DNA from: Vibrio mimicus CAIM 602 | GTDB lineage: Bacteria > Pseudomonadota > Gammaproteobacteria > Enterobacterales > Vibrionaceae | Assembly: GCF_000338875.1 (NCBI RefSeq) | Contig: NZ_AOMO01000025.1 | Location: 1 to 51,065 of the forward strand | Length of the DNA stretch: 51,065 nt | Direction of reading: 5' to 3' | Shown here: positions 1-9,172 of the stretch, in pieces | Layout of the letters: each line of letters opens with the position of its first letter | Position numbering within the stretch: position 1 is the first letter of the stretch | Position numbers and translations under genes: made by a program | Notes under the pieces: model-generated | Told to the model about the DNA's origin: nothing | The model's input: only the letters and a program-made list of their open reading frames with translations | The model's database searches: none

Positions 1-154
1 CTTCTCATCCAGTACGAACAGTTTACCCGCCCCCCATTTGTGCCAACACCATAGGCAGCTCGCTGCGATTAAGTTCTTTCACTGCGGCTTGAGCACCTAA
101 TTTAGCGATCACTTGCTGTCTATCTGGCGTGAGTTCAAGAATCTCTTTCCACAT
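1..154 (-). pseudogene. 5' part of a gene of uncertain identity, frameshifted at a G-run (partial at window edge)
   Basis: An ATG at 154 opens a reading frame that begins MWKEILELTPDRQQV and stops at 23 right after Met-Gly-Gly-Gly. The minus-strand sequence there is a run of six G, a C and three G. If one G is removed, the frame continues Gly-Lys-Leu-Phe-Val-Leu-Asp-Glu-Lys to the window edge. The stop therefore looks like a one-base frameshift rather than a natural end. The hypothetical continuation (LPMVLAQ, then GGGKLFVLDE) faintly resembles the C39-like N-terminal domain of type I secretion ABC transporters, but this is a weak impression. An in-frame stop lies just upstream of the ATG, so 154 is a plausible start. 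There is no clear ribosome binding site. Confidence 0.4.
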
Positions 155-355
155 AACGCTTTATCTTTTACGGTACAGAATATCCATGAATTCAGTGTAT
201 AAGAAGAATGCGAATTGCTGAACTTCATAGCCCGCAAATTCAGGCTTATGTCACTCTGTGAATAAGGGAAAAAGGTTTTTGAAAATCAAAGTTAAGGCTA
301 GGCATGTTTCAGGCCACATGGCATGACACTTAAACTTAAGCAGCATAAATGGAGG

Positions 356-368
356 TTTACACTGTAAA
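356..368. other. parS2-type centromere site 1
   Basis: A 13-bp perfect palindrome of the form TTTACA-N-TGTAAA (here N = C). It matches the parS2 consensus known for the ParB2 protein of V. cholerae chromosome 2. It lies 23 bp beyond the 3' end of the partner-switching phosphatase gene and is the outermost of five copies in the window. Confidence 0.85.
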
Positions 369-391
369 CAGCAAGCAAACCGCTTACGTGC

Positions 392-2110
392 TTACAACAG
401 GATGTCTTTGTGAACAAAAGAATAGACTGCCGTAACGCGGCGGCCTTGATTTGAGTATTCCAGTGATTCGCACAACTGTTTTGCTAACAGAATGCCTCGA
501 CCATAGGTTCTTTCATTGGGCACTTCGTTCACTATGCTGCAATCAAACCCTTTGCCACTGTGCTCTAAATCTATCTCTATACGCTGCTTTTCAGGTTGGT
601 AATTTACTTTGAGGATCAACCAGTGATAGTCAGGTAAGGTTTTTAAGCGTCTATCTCTTAATTGATAGAATTCAAAAAAGCCATCTGGTGTATCTTTCAG
701 TGACGAATCCAGTTCCAATAAGCCATGTTCAATCGCATTAGCAAATAGCTCGGAGAGCACAGAACAGAGCAGGTCGAGGTGTTCTCCGCCGCTCACAATC
801 CCCGTCAGGAAACGACGTACTTCATTCATCAATGTGATTTTGCGTAAAACATCTGCCGGGAAATGCAATTCGGTTTGCAGCGGGATACAACTCTGCACCA
901 CTTTAGGTAAGGCTTTATCACTCTGATTACTGTTGGTGATAGGGAAAGTCATGGTCAAAATGGACAGATCATCCCCTTTGCCTCGGTTGGAGAACTTTTT
1001 AACGGCATCATAAAGCGTGGGGATTAAGGCTTCCGAGTAGGCTTGTGTGAGCACTTGTTCAAGGCGGCCTTGACCAAAATGTTCACCCTTCTCATTCATC
1101 GCTTCGATGATCCCGTCCGTGTAACAAACCAATTTTTGGTTCGGCTCTAATTTGAAGTGCTGCACATCCGCTTCAAACTCATTAGAAGGCAATACGCCCA
1201 GCGGCATGTGATTTGACATCAGACGGCTGACAATTTTTCCTTCATGATCGATCAAATACGCTTCAGGCAATCCACCTCCCCACCAAGAGATTTCAAAGCC
1301 GTTTGCGCGCACTTCAAACACACTAGCGGCAAGCATCATGCCCATGGGTAAGAAGCGTTCCAACGAGTGATTAAGCTCAATCACCATTTCCCCAAGCGAT
1401 AAGCCTTTTTGCGCGGTTGAGAAGAAAGTGCGTGTCGCCGGAATAGTCGAAATCGCCGCAGGTAGCCCGTGGCCGGTAGCATCCGCGATCATCACATACA
1501 CACCGCCATGGGGTCGGTTAGCCACCACGATCAAATCACCATTGAAAATGGTCGAAGGGGTCGAAATGTAGTGAATACCGAAGATGTGCTCGACTTGGTG
1601 ACACATCTCCTCCATCAGGTTGGTAAAAATCGATTCTGAAATGGCGTAGTCATACTGAACTTGTTCACGAAAATGACGCAGTTCATCACGCTGTTCCATC
1701 ACCTCATTGTGCATTTTCACAATGCGATAATGCGCCTGAACTTTGGCAATCAGCACACTGCGTTCAACGGGTTTGAGGATAAAGTCGTCGCCCAGTGCCA
1801 GACATTTTTCAAATGAATCGCGATCATCCAATACGGTAAGGAAAATAATCGGGATATGGTGCTTTACAAACCCGTGACGGATCTCCTTCGCGGTCGTAAA
1901 TCCATCTTTAATCGGCATCATTACATCGAGCAGAATCACATCAGGGAGGGCTTCCATATCACGCATCGCGTCCAGTGCTTGCTGCCCATTTTCATAAGTA
2001 TCAATATGTGATGCGATGTGCGCCAAGATGAAGCGACACAATTCACGATTCGTAGCATGATCATCAACAATCATTACTCTCACAAAACAGCTCCTATGGC
2101 TCTCTGTCAC
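392..2110 (-). CDS. Response regulator with PP2C-type (RsbU/SpoIIE) phosphatase and HATPase (RsbW-like) domains
   Basis: This 572-residue protein has three domains. A receiver domain covers about residues 11-130, with acidic pocket VDD near 15-17 and phospho-acceptor Asp62 in LLDVMMP. A PP2C/SpoIIE phosphatase covers about 185-390, with metal-binding motifs around IADATGHG and GKGDDLS. A histidine-kinase-like ATPase covers about 430-560, with an N-box in SELFANAIEHG. The family dephosphorylates a STAS anti-anti-sigma protein with the PP2C domain and phosphorylates it, or binds a target, with the HATPase domain. Its likely substrate is encoded immediately upstream: the GTG start at 2110 overlaps that STAS gene's stop by 4 bases (GTGA), so translation is probably coupled. 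It is the last gene of the chemotaxis operon. The phosphorylation input is unknown; CheA or another kinase of the cluster is an inference. Confidence 0.9.
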   Translation of the reverse strand: MTESHRSCFVRVMIVDDHATNRELCRFILAHIASHIDTYENGQQALDAMRDMEALPDVILLDVMMPIKDGFTTAKEIRHGFVKHHIPIIFLTVLDDRDSFEKCLALGDDFILKPVERSVLIAKVQAHYRIVKMHNEVMEQRDELRHFREQVQYDYAISESIFTNLMEEMCHQVEHIFGIHYISTPSTIFNGDLIVVANRPHGGVYVMIADATGHGLPAAISTIPATRTFFSTAQKGLSLGEMVIELNHSLERFLPMGMMLAASVFEVRANGFEISWWGGGLPEAYLIDHEGKIVSRLMSNHMPLGVLPSNEFEADVQHFKLEPNQKLVCYTDGIIEAMNEKGEHFGQGRLEQVLTQAYSEALIPTLYDAVKKFSNRGKGDDLSILTMTFPITNSNQSDKALPKVVQSCIPLQTELHFPADVLRKITLMNEVRRFLTGIVSGGEHLDLLCSVLSELFANAIEHGLLELDSSLKDTPDGFFEFYQLRDRRLKTLPDYHWLILKVNYQPEKQRIEIDLEHSGKGFDCSIVNEVPNERTYGRGILLAKQLCESLEYSNQGRRVTAVYSFVHKDILL

Positions 2111-2406
2111 TCGATATCGAATTTTTTATCAAAGCGCGATATCAACAGAATTTTCCTCACTTGAGGCAAGATATTGACGATTCGGATCATGCCGTCACCC
2201 TGTTCTAGGTATTTCTGCATATTGAGCAGCATGCCAAGCCCTGCGCTATCAATATAGTCGACTTTACGCAGATCAATCGTGAAACGATGATCATGGCGTT
2301 TTGCATAACTCGCACGAAAATCATGCACAAGGTTGAAGCAAAAAGCGCCTTCGATCGAAACGGTGATGTGTTTATTATGGCTATCGATATTGGTATGGAT
2401 TGTCAT
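2107..2406 (-). CDS. STAS-domain anti-sigma factor antagonist (RsbV-like)
   Basis: This 99-residue single STAS domain contains VDYIDSAGLGML. Ser54 sits at the position that is phosphorylated in SpoIIAA/RsbV proteins. I chose the ATG at 2406 because AGGGAG lies at proper distance before it; a longer in-frame extension to 2442 lacks such a site. The gene overlaps the following REC-PP2C-HATPase gene by 4 bases, the classic arrangement of a partner-switching pair. By family knowledge the unphosphorylated form binds an HATPase partner and releases that partner's target. Whether the target is a sigma factor, a cyclase or the chemotaxis proteins cannot be read here. Confidence 0.9.
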   Translation of the reverse strand: MTIHTNIDSHNKHITVSIEGAFCFNLVHDFRASYAKRHDHRFTIDLRKVDYIDSAGLGMLLNMQKYLEQGDGMIRIVNILPQVRKILLISRFDKKFDIE

Positions 2407-2416
2407 CTCGTTCTCC

Positions 2417-3579
2417 CTAGAATAGCTCGACTTCGCCTTCATCTATGCAATGTTGATTGGCTGCTAACGCACTACGATTACGAGAGCGTTCCTGTAAAGC
2501 AGCAATGCTTTCCGTGATTTGATGGATATTTCGTGAGCTAGAATGAACGGCTTTAAGCAAACTCGTTGCTTCTTGTAAAAAGGAGAGAGAACCCAATGCA
2601 TACTCCCCTTGCTGAGAAACAATATCGGTGAACTGTAATGCCCGTGTGCCATCACGAACTTGTAGCGTAAGTTTTTGCCCCAACTGCTGAAGTTTATTCA
2701 CTTCTTGTTCTATTTCGGTATTAAGCTGCTGAACACCACGCAGCATGTAATCCACTTTTTCTTTTGATTCTATTGCCTTGGTCATATCGAATGAGCCATC
2801 TCGCCCACGGTGCGATTGGCGATGGAAACCGTGTCTTGAGCCACCATCATTTCTTTTTCAATTTGGCTGTTTAGGCTGTCCGCCTTAATCGATAGATCAC
2901 GGACTTCTTGTGCCACCACGGCAAAACCGCGTCCTGCCTCTCCCGCTCGCGCGGCTTCAATTGCCGCATTGAGGGCGAGCAAGTTCGTTTGCTCTGAAAG
3001 ACCACGCACTTGTCTCAGCAGTTTGAAAACCACATCCAGTTTCTGTGACATATCGTGAATGCTATGCACGGCCGAAATACTCTTCTCCGAAACATCCACC
3101 AGAATTTGTACGAATTGCTGAATGATCGCTTCGGTTTTGGGCAGCACTTCCATTAAGTCAAATTCACTGCCTTGGTTGGCCATTAAGTTATCCACCAACT
3201 GGGTCGATACTGCCGATTGTTCTTCACTGACACTTTGCAGACCAAAGAAGCTGTGATTGATGGTTTCGGCGGATGTGAGAACAATTTGGCGCTGCCTTTC
3301 CAAGGGATCCGAAATGCGCTGAATATTGTCTTTTAAAATCTGTTCAAGCTGACTTAATGCCTGTTTTTGATCCGCAGACAAAGGGGTGTCGGTAGCTTGT
3401 TGAGTAGCATTCCCAATAGCACTGGCGGGTTGAGATTCAAAGCTCATCCACCAAGGCAAAGCCGCACTCAGTGCCGCAATCAAGATCAGCCACCAAACAA
3501 CTCCAAACTGAAAAAGCCCCCACAGTAGGAGGATTTGCCCTATTAGTATCAGCGTAATTTTATTTTTTCTGGTTATCAT
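2417..3579 (-). pseudogene. Methyl-accepting chemotaxis protein-like transducer, split by a one-base shift
   Basis: The upstream half (3579-2782, 265 residues) has hydrophobic segments near residues 8-45 and then an MCP signalling core with [20 protein letters not shown] and [15 protein letters not shown], stopping after GEMAHSI. The downstream half (2785-2417, 122 residues) begins [15 protein letters not shown] and carries DGTRALQFTDIVSQ, a motif normally found near the C-terminus of this same kind of single-chain MCP-like protein. The two frames meet in an ATGA overlap. One extra T in the short T-run near 2792 would fuse them as AHFDMTKAI. I therefore read this as one gene of about 388 residues broken by one base; two translationally coupled proteins is the alternative. 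It belongs to the chemotaxis operon, 18 bases after cheB. Confidence 0.65.
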
Positions 3580-3597
3580 CCTGAACCTCGCGACGCC

Positions 3598-4644
3598 CTA
3601 CTGAAGTGATTTGGGTCTTTTTTGTAATTGCTCAACGATCCATGGAGCCATTAAGCCTAAAGGTTTTACGGCACTTGCTGCCCCTAACTCAATCGCAACT
3701 CGCGGCATACCCCACACTACGCTTGATCGCTCATCCTGTGCTGCCGTCACTGCACCTTGTTGATGCATGGCCAGCATGCCTTTCGCACCATCTTGCCCCA
3801 TCCCAGTCAGCAAAATTCCCAAGGCTTTATTACCAACACTTTGGGCGATGGAATCAAACATGACATCGACAGACGGCTTGTGCCGATTCACCGCAGGTCT
3901 ATCGTCAAGCTCTGCATATAATTTTCCGGAACGTTTCACGATCACGATATGTTGATCGCCGGGGGCGAGATAGGCACACCCCATCTCCAATGGCGTGATC
4001 TGCTGTGTGACTTCTTGAACATGCACAGCACTGCTGTCATTGAGTCTTTTGGCTAAAGAAGGGGTAAACAGAGCACTGATGTGTTGAGTCATCACAATCG
4101 GTGGTAAACCCGCAGGTAATGCAGACAACACCTGTTTTACTGCCTCTGTGCCCCCCGTCGATGAACCAATTGCAATCAACTGATAATCGCTAGCCACCTG
4201 ACCTGAAATATGGTGTGAAGGTGCAGCACTCTGCGCGCCTACGTTAGCTTGTGCCGCCACCTTAATTTTTTCGTTAACCAAGGCTTTGTAACTGAGCATC
4301 TCTGCCGGGTTATCCGATGATGGTTTGGGGAAATAATCCACGGCCCCCAACTCCAGTGCCGCCAAGGTTGCCTCTGCACCGTGTTGAGTTAAGGTTGAAA
4401 TCATCACGACAGGCAGAGGGTGCAGACGCATCAGGTTTTTCAAAAACTGCACGCCATTCATTTTGGGCATTTCCACATCCAAGGTCAGCACGTCGGGTTT
4501 GTGGAGTTTGATCAACTCGCGAGCTTGATAAGGATCTTCCGCACTGGCAATCACGATCAACTCAGGATCGCTATCAATGAGCTGAGTGAGCAGTGCTCGA
4601 AATACAGGGGAGTCATCAACAATCAACACTTTGATTTTTTTCAT
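3598..4644 (-). CDS. cheB: Chemotaxis protein-glutamate methylesterase/glutamine deamidase CheB
   Basis: This 348-residue protein has standard CheB length and layout. The receiver domain covers about residues 1-125, with VDD at 9-11 and Asp56 as the phospho-acceptor ([10 protein letters not shown]). A linker leads to the CheB catalytic domain at about 150-340, with the serine motif [10 protein letters not shown], the histidine in MTQHIS and the aspartate in GMGQDGAKG. It removes methyl groups from MCP glutamates when phosphorylated by CheA, giving adaptation. Its ATG at 4644 overlaps the cheD stop (ATGA), so it is coupled to cheD. Confidence 0.96.
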   Translation of the reverse strand: MKKIKVLIVDDSPVFRALLTQLIDSDPELIVIASAEDPYQARELIKLHKPDVLTLDVEMPKMNGVQFLKNLMRLHPLPVVMISTLTQHGAEATLAALELGAVDYFPKPSSDNPAEMLSYKALVNEKIKVAAQANVGAQSAAPSHHISGQVASDYQLIAIGSSTGGTEAVKQVLSALPAGLPPIVMTQHISALFTPSLAKRLNDSSAVHVQEVTQQITPLEMGCAYLAPGDQHIVIVKRSGKLYAELDDRPAVNRHKPSVDVMFDSIAQSVGNKALGILLTGMGQDGAKGMLAMHQQGAVTAAQDERSSVVWGMPRVAIELGAASAVKPLGLMAPWIVEQLQKRPKSLQ

Positions 4645-5294
4645 TGAAACAGCTCCACATCATCGGAAGTGATCTGTTTGTCGATAGTGTGCTGATACTC
4701 TTCTTCATCATGCTTAATGGCATGTGCAGAGCTAAACCCAATCCGTTTAATCCACGCTTGACCAGTTTGCGGATCAAACAGCACTTTTCTCGGCAAAGAA
4801 CCCCCTAAGTCTTGAGCAACCACATGCAAGTTTTCACGGTGGGCATACTCAAGAACAAACTCGACATTCTTCTCTCCAACCTGAGATTGGTAGCCCATCA
4901 AATGAGCGCCACCAAACAACTTAAAACTCAACCTTTCCCGTTCTGCACCCATGGACAATAAACGATTAATCAGCAACTCCATGGCATAGCATCCATAACG
5001 AGAGGTATCCGACAGTAAGGCTTGAGGGTGCCAATGATGACTCTCAAACTGGCTGTGAAAAGGCAGCAGAAAATGATTCATTCCCCCGACCCCGATCTGA
5101 ACATCCCAAGCACAGACTGAAACGCAGGATCCTAATCCAGTGTGTATGATTTCGTGATCGGCAGTAGCATAAACACCGCCAGGCATCACTTTTACCCAAT
5201 GCCGCAGATCGCTAGGATGATTGAAGCGATGGTAATGACCATTTGCCTCTTCCTGCTTCAGTTTACGTTTGGTGGCGAGTTTACTGTCTGACAT
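4641..5294 (-). CDS. cheD: Chemoreceptor glutamine deamidase CheD
   Basis: This 217-residue CheD has the catalytic cysteine in [12 protein letters not shown] and the histidine in MNHFLLP. The FKLFGGAHL and [10 protein letters not shown] blocks are typical of the family. CheD deamidates specific glutamines in MCPs and in some species interacts with CheY-family phosphatases. It starts with ATG at 5294, overlapping the end of cheR by 14 bases, and overlaps cheB by 4 bases. The order cheR-cheD-cheB is a common arrangement of the adaptation enzymes. Confidence 0.95.
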   Translation of the reverse strand: MSDSKLATKRKLKQEEANGHYHRFNHPSDLRHWVKVMPGGVYATADHEIIHTGLGSCVSVCAWDVQIGVGGMNHFLLPFHSQFESHHWHPQALLSDTSRYGCYAMELLINRLLSMGAERERLSFKLFGGAHLMGYQSQVGEKNVEFVLEYAHRENLHVVAQDLGGSLPRKVLFDPQTGQAWIKRIGFSSAHAIKHDEEEYQHTIDKQITSDDVELFQ

Positions 5295-6110
5295 AAATGG
5301 TGTGCCCCAGATGATGGAAAAGAGAGAGGCAACGCCCCACGCTTTCCGAATGTCCCAACATTAAAATCCCACCCGGCTTAAGTTGCTGATGAAAGCGTTC
5401 AATCAGCTGTTCTTGGGTTGGCCGGTCAAAATAAATCATCACGTTACGGCAGAAGATCAGATCCAGCGGTTGTTTAAATGGCCAGTCTTGGATCAGGTTT
5501 AACTGACGAAAATCAATGTAACGCTGCAGCTCCTGTTTAATTTTCATCTTGCCCTGCTGCCCTTTCACGCCACGAACAAAGCAGCGGCGCAGGTAAGGAG
5601 CCGGAATAGAGTTTTGCAATTCGATCGGATATATCCCCGAACGCGCTTTTTCTAGCACTGCCGTATCCAGATCCGTCGCCCAAATCTTCACATCAGGCAA
5701 AAGCCCATGACACCCGCATTTTCGAGTACTGAAACGAGGGTATAAGGCTCCTCACCCGTCGAGCATCCGGCTGACCAAAACCGTAACTGGCCAACGCGCT
5801 CTTTACGCCACTCTTCAACCAGTACTTTTTCAATGAAATCAAAGTGGTGACTCTCACGGAAAAACTCTGTTTTATTGGTGGTCAAGGTATTAATGAAGTG
5901 AATGCGTTCCTGCTCATCACTTTCAATAAGATCCCGGAATTCTTTAAAGCGACGCAGCCCCCTGCGGCGCATCTGCCGACTCAGGCGGCCATACACCATG
6001 GCACGCTTTGAGTCCGGCAGATAGATCCCGACCGTCTTATGCATAAACCATTGAATGAATTTGAAATCCTTATCGGTGAGTTCAAATTCTTGCTCATTGA
6101 CCGCCAACAT
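5281..6110 (-). pseudogene. cheR: Chemotaxis protein methyltransferase CheR, frameshifted
   Basis: The N-terminal half (6110-5688) starts [11 protein letters not shown]. It carries the helical CheR N-domain and the SAM-binding motif [15 protein letters not shown], then runs out of frame after [11 protein letters not shown]. The C-terminal half (5700-5281) contains [25 protein letters not shown] and [11 protein letters not shown], all hallmark CheR blocks, but has no ATG of its own. One additional T in the four-T run at about 5698 (GGCTTTTGCC on the minus strand) would give an unbroken protein of about 276 residues, normal for CheR. In the intact state it would methylate MCP glutamates using S-adenosylmethionine. 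As written the catalytic domain is cut, so the product would be inactive unless the shift is a sequence error. Confidence 0.9.
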
Positions 6111-6124
6111 ACCTTATCCCTGCA

Positions 6125-8164
6125 TTAGAACTCTTCCCACTCATCACCCTCTTCCGCAGCCCGAGGTGGCATTTTGTGCACGGCTTGATGAACCGGTGCT
6201 TTATGCATACTGACGGCAGGCTTCGCTTTGGGAGGCGATGTGGGTTGACGTGTTTTTCGCTCAAATGTGGTGACGTTGTTTTCTGTCACAAAAAAGTTCA
6301 TCAGATTAAGCAACTCTTTCCCTTCATCTTTCAGTGACTGACTCGCCGCAGAAGTTTCCTCAACCAAAGAAGCATTTTGTTGGGTCATTTCATCCATCGC
6401 GGCAATCGCACGGTTGATCTCATCAATACCGGTCGATTGTTCAACGCTGGAAGCGGCAATCTGCGCGATCAAATCTGACACTCTCGCCACCGCTTCAACG
6501 ATCTCTTTCAATGTGGATCCTGATTCGTTCACTAAGCGTGAACCTTCATTCACCTTGTCGACGCTGTCGTTGATCAACCCTTTGATCTCTTTGGCCGCTC
6601 CGGCGCTTCGTTGCGCCAGATTGCGCACCTCGCCCGCTACCACAGCAAACCCACGGCCTTGTTCTCCGGCACGCGCCGCTTCAACTGCGGCATTGAGCGC
6701 TAATAGATTGGTTTGGAAGGCAATTTCGTCAATCACGCTAATAATGTCGGCAATTTTCTTACTCGCCGTGTTAATGGCCCCCATCGCACTGATGGCTTCA
6801 CCGACCACTTCCCCACCGCGCGTCGCTTTTTTCGCGGCATCGGTAGCAAGAACATTGGCATCCTTCGCGTTATCAGCGTTTTGGCGTACCGTTGCGGTGA
6901 TCTCTTCCATACTCGCAGCGGTTTCTTCTAGGTTAGAAGCTTGAGCTTCCACGCGTTGGCTCAAATCGTTGTTGCCATCCGCAATTTCGGTGGAAGCCGT
7001 AGCAACGCGAGCAGAAGAAACGGTAATTTTGTCGACCATGTTGCGCAGGTTCACGATGGACGCATTGACTGCGCTCGCTAGCCGACCAAATTCGCCTTGG
7101 TACTCTTCAGACATACTGGTATTGAGATCGCCTTCTGCGACTCGGCTCATCACGGTAATACATTGTCCTAAAGGTTCGACTAAAGTGTTGAGCAAGTTAT
7201 TGATGCCGTCACCGAGTTCACGCATGAAGCCGGAGTAAACGCTCGTGTTGATTCTGTCATGCAAATCGCCCTTGATGGCCTTTTGGATCAAGGTTTCCAC
7301 TTGGCGCTGCCCGTCACGCTGCTCGGTAATGTCCACCCATTGCAGCGCAGGGCCAATGTATTCACCTTTGGCGTTCCGCATGGCGATACAAGTGAGGTTA
7401 AATTCCAAAGAACCCACTTTGATCATCGAGCTAAAAGGCAAGCGATCGGGGTTATTGATAATAGAGCGCTGATGCGCTGGGTTTTTATGGAAAATATCGA
7501 TATTTTTGCCCACCAGATCGGAGGCTTTAAATCCAGGAAAGGCTTGAGCCAATTCCGGTTCGCGATGGGTCAAAAGCTGTAACAGTGCCGGATTAAGATA
7601 CTGAATAATCCCGTCTTTATCGGCCATCATCAGGTTAGTGGTCATCCCTTCCACGGCAGAAGCCAGGCGACCAATTTGCTGCTCACGTACGATTTCTTCT
7701 GTCACATCACGCCATTCAAGGGTGTTACCGATATAGGAACCACGATCGTCGATGATCGCTCCAACATTGAGCTCAATTTTGACCCCTTTGATGTTGATCA
7801 CCGTGGTGTAGGGAAGATTTTTGGGATCGGCGAGCATACTCCGCTGGTGGCGAGGATTGATATGGAAATTATCGATACAGTAGCCCTGTAAAAAATTGGC
7901 TTCGGCTCGAAAATCAGGCCATACGCTGCGAAACAGAGTTTCATGCACTTTGAGCAACTTGAGTGTTTGATGATTGAAATAGGTGATTCGAAAATCACGG
8001 TCGATCATCATCAAGGCTGTTTGCGCCGCATTGAGTGCGGACAAAAGCTGGTAGTTGGATATCCCACCACTTGTCTCTGTTTCCTCAAACTCACTGGTTG
8101 CACTCTCTTTGGCTGGCTCAACAAACTGAGGCACAACCTGTTGCTTACGATTCCAAAATGCCAT
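6125..8164 (-). CDS. Soluble PAS-domain methyl-accepting chemotaxis protein with CheR-docking tail
   Basis: This 679-residue transducer has no convincing transmembrane segment. Two PAS-like repeats (about 35-165 and 170-290, each with INP.HQRS-type and EW.DVTE-type blocks) are followed by a HAMP-like region and a long MCP signalling hairpin with [37 protein letters not shown]. The C-terminus ends DEWEEF, which fits the xWxxF pentapeptide that tethers CheR. I chose the ATG at 8164 because GGGAAG precedes it; the longer frame to 8194 lacks a site. It probably senses an internal redox or metabolic signal through PAS, but the ligand is unknown. It lies between cheW and cheR and is likely the main receptor of this cluster. 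Confidence 0.92.
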   Translation of the reverse strand: MAFWNRKQQVVPQFVEPAKESATSEFEETETSGGISNYQLLSALNAAQTALMMIDRDFRITYFNHQTLKLLKVHETLFRSVWPDFRAEANFLQGYCIDNFHINPRHQRSMLADPKNLPYTTVINIKGVKIELNVGAIIDDRGSYIGNTLEWRDVTEEIVREQQIGRLASAVEGMTTNLMMADKDGIIQYLNPALLQLLTHREPELAQAFPGFKASDLVGKNIDIFHKNPAHQRSIINNPDRLPFSSMIKVGSLEFNLTCIAMRNAKGEYIGPALQWVDITEQRDGQRQVETLIQKAIKGDLHDRINTSVYSGFMRELGDGINNLLNTLVEPLGQCITVMSRVAEGDLNTSMSEEYQGEFGRLASAVNASIVNLRNMVDKITVSSARVATASTEIADGNNDLSQRVEAQASNLEETAASMEEITATVRQNADNAKDANVLATDAAKKATRGGEVVGEAISAMGAINTASKKIADIISVIDEIAFQTNLLALNAAVEAARAGEQGRGFAVVAGEVRNLAQRSAGAAKEIKGLINDSVDKVNEGSRLVNESGSTLKEIVEAVARVSDLIAQIAASSVEQSTGIDEINRAIAAMDEMTQQNASLVEETSAASQSLKDEGKELLNLMNFFVTENNVTTFERKTRQPTSPPKAKPAVSMHKAPVHQAVHKMPPRAAEEGDEWEEF

Positions 8165-8174
8165 GTGTCTTCCC

Positions 8175-8639
8175 TCATTGTGTGCTTTCAGCAATGGTGC
8201 TTAAGCGCAGCGCCTCAACATCAAACAGCGCATCAATATCAATTAAAACTAAGTGTCGGTTTTTGATTGCCGCAATCCCTTTCACGTATTGATTGCCAAT
8301 CACTGTTGAAATACTGGGTGCGGGCTTAATCTCTTGCTCAGACAACGCATAGACTTCTGCCACGGCATCCACAATCAGGCCTAACGGCTGCTGGTTAGCA
8401 GCATTGATCACCACCACCACGGTAGTGGCATTGATCTCCACAGGTACCAATCCCAAACGTCGCTTGAGATCGACGATCGGAATGTATTCCCCCCGAATAT
8501 CCAGCAACCCCAGCACAAAAGGTGGTGCGTTAGGCAGAACGCGTACCGGGTTCCAACCTCTCACTTCACGCACTTCCAGTATTGGGATGCCATACTCTTC
8601 ATCATCTAAAACGAAGCTCAGAAACTCTCGCTGTATCAT
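8175..8639 (-). CDS. cheW: Chemotaxis coupling protein CheW (second copy)
   Basis: This 154-residue CheW-fold protein has the typical blocks [39 protein letters not shown] and a C-terminal segment with [19 protein letters not shown]. CheW couples MCPs to CheA. Its ATG overlaps the stop of the preceding cheW (ATGA), so the two are translated as a coupled pair. Two non-identical CheW genes side by side suggest different receptor partners or different array positions, which is an inference. Confidence 0.95.
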   Translation of the reverse strand: MIQREFLSFVLDDEEYGIPILEVREVRGWNPVRVLPNAPPFVLGLLDIRGEYIPIVDLKRRLGLVPVEINATTVVVVINAANQQPLGLIVDAVAEVYALSEQEIKPAPSISTVIGNQYVKGIAAIKNRHLVLIDIDALFDVEALRLSTIAESTQ

Positions 8640-9163
8640 GCCTGTCCCTCACTGAGGATTCTGTCCATATCCAGCAACGCATCACCATCAAGCAGGGACA
8701 TCACTTCGTCCCCAACATTCAAAATTCCGCTTAAGAAAGGCACGACAACACTCTCACCTACCGCGGGGTGCAGGGAGGCATCCCCTTGCCCAAGAACATC
8801 GCTTACGGAGTCCACCACTAAACCCATGAGGCGTTTTTGCTCTTGTTGGTAAGCTCTCAGAATCAGCACCACGGTTGTCGGTAAGTAATCGTATTGGTCT
8901 AAACCAAAGCGCTGGCGCAAATCTATGATGGGGACAATCATGCCGCGTAAGTTAATCACCCCTTTGACAAAATCAGGCGATCTTGGGATTGGTGTGGGCT
9001 TCTCCCACACTCGAATTTCTTCAACATGGGAGAGCGCCACTCCGTAAAGTTCCATACCGAGAATGAAGCTCAAAAAATCCGCGCCACCAGTTAACCCCAT
9101 ATCCATCGAAAGAACTGGCATGGGCTGCGAGGCTGGCGATGTATTGAGATCCGCTGAATTCAT
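8636..9163 (-). CDS. cheW: Chemotaxis coupling protein CheW (first copy)
   Basis: This 175-residue CheW has an N-terminal extension of about 30 residues before the conserved FILGMELYGVALSHVEEIRVW block. VKGVINLRGMIVPIIDLRQRFG and the LMGLVVDSVSDVL segment follow. It differs clearly from the adjacent shorter CheW, so it is not a recent duplication. It lies 9 bases downstream of cheA and overlaps the next cheW by 4 bases. Confidence 0.95.
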   Translation of the reverse strand: MNSADLNTSPASQPMPVLSMDMGLTGGADFLSFILGMELYGVALSHVEEIRVWEKPTPIPRSPDFVKGVINLRGMIVPIIDLRQRFGLDQYDYLPTTVVLILRAYQQEQKRLMGLVVDSVSDVLGQGDASLHPAVGESVVVPFLSGILNVGDEVMSLLDGDALLDMDRILSEGQA

Positions 9164-9172
9164 ACCTGCTCC

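Noticed and set aside
6414..6944. 176-codon frame antisense to the PAS-type MCP gene
   Set aside because: It is a low-complexity Ala/Ser-rich shadow of the MCP signalling domain.
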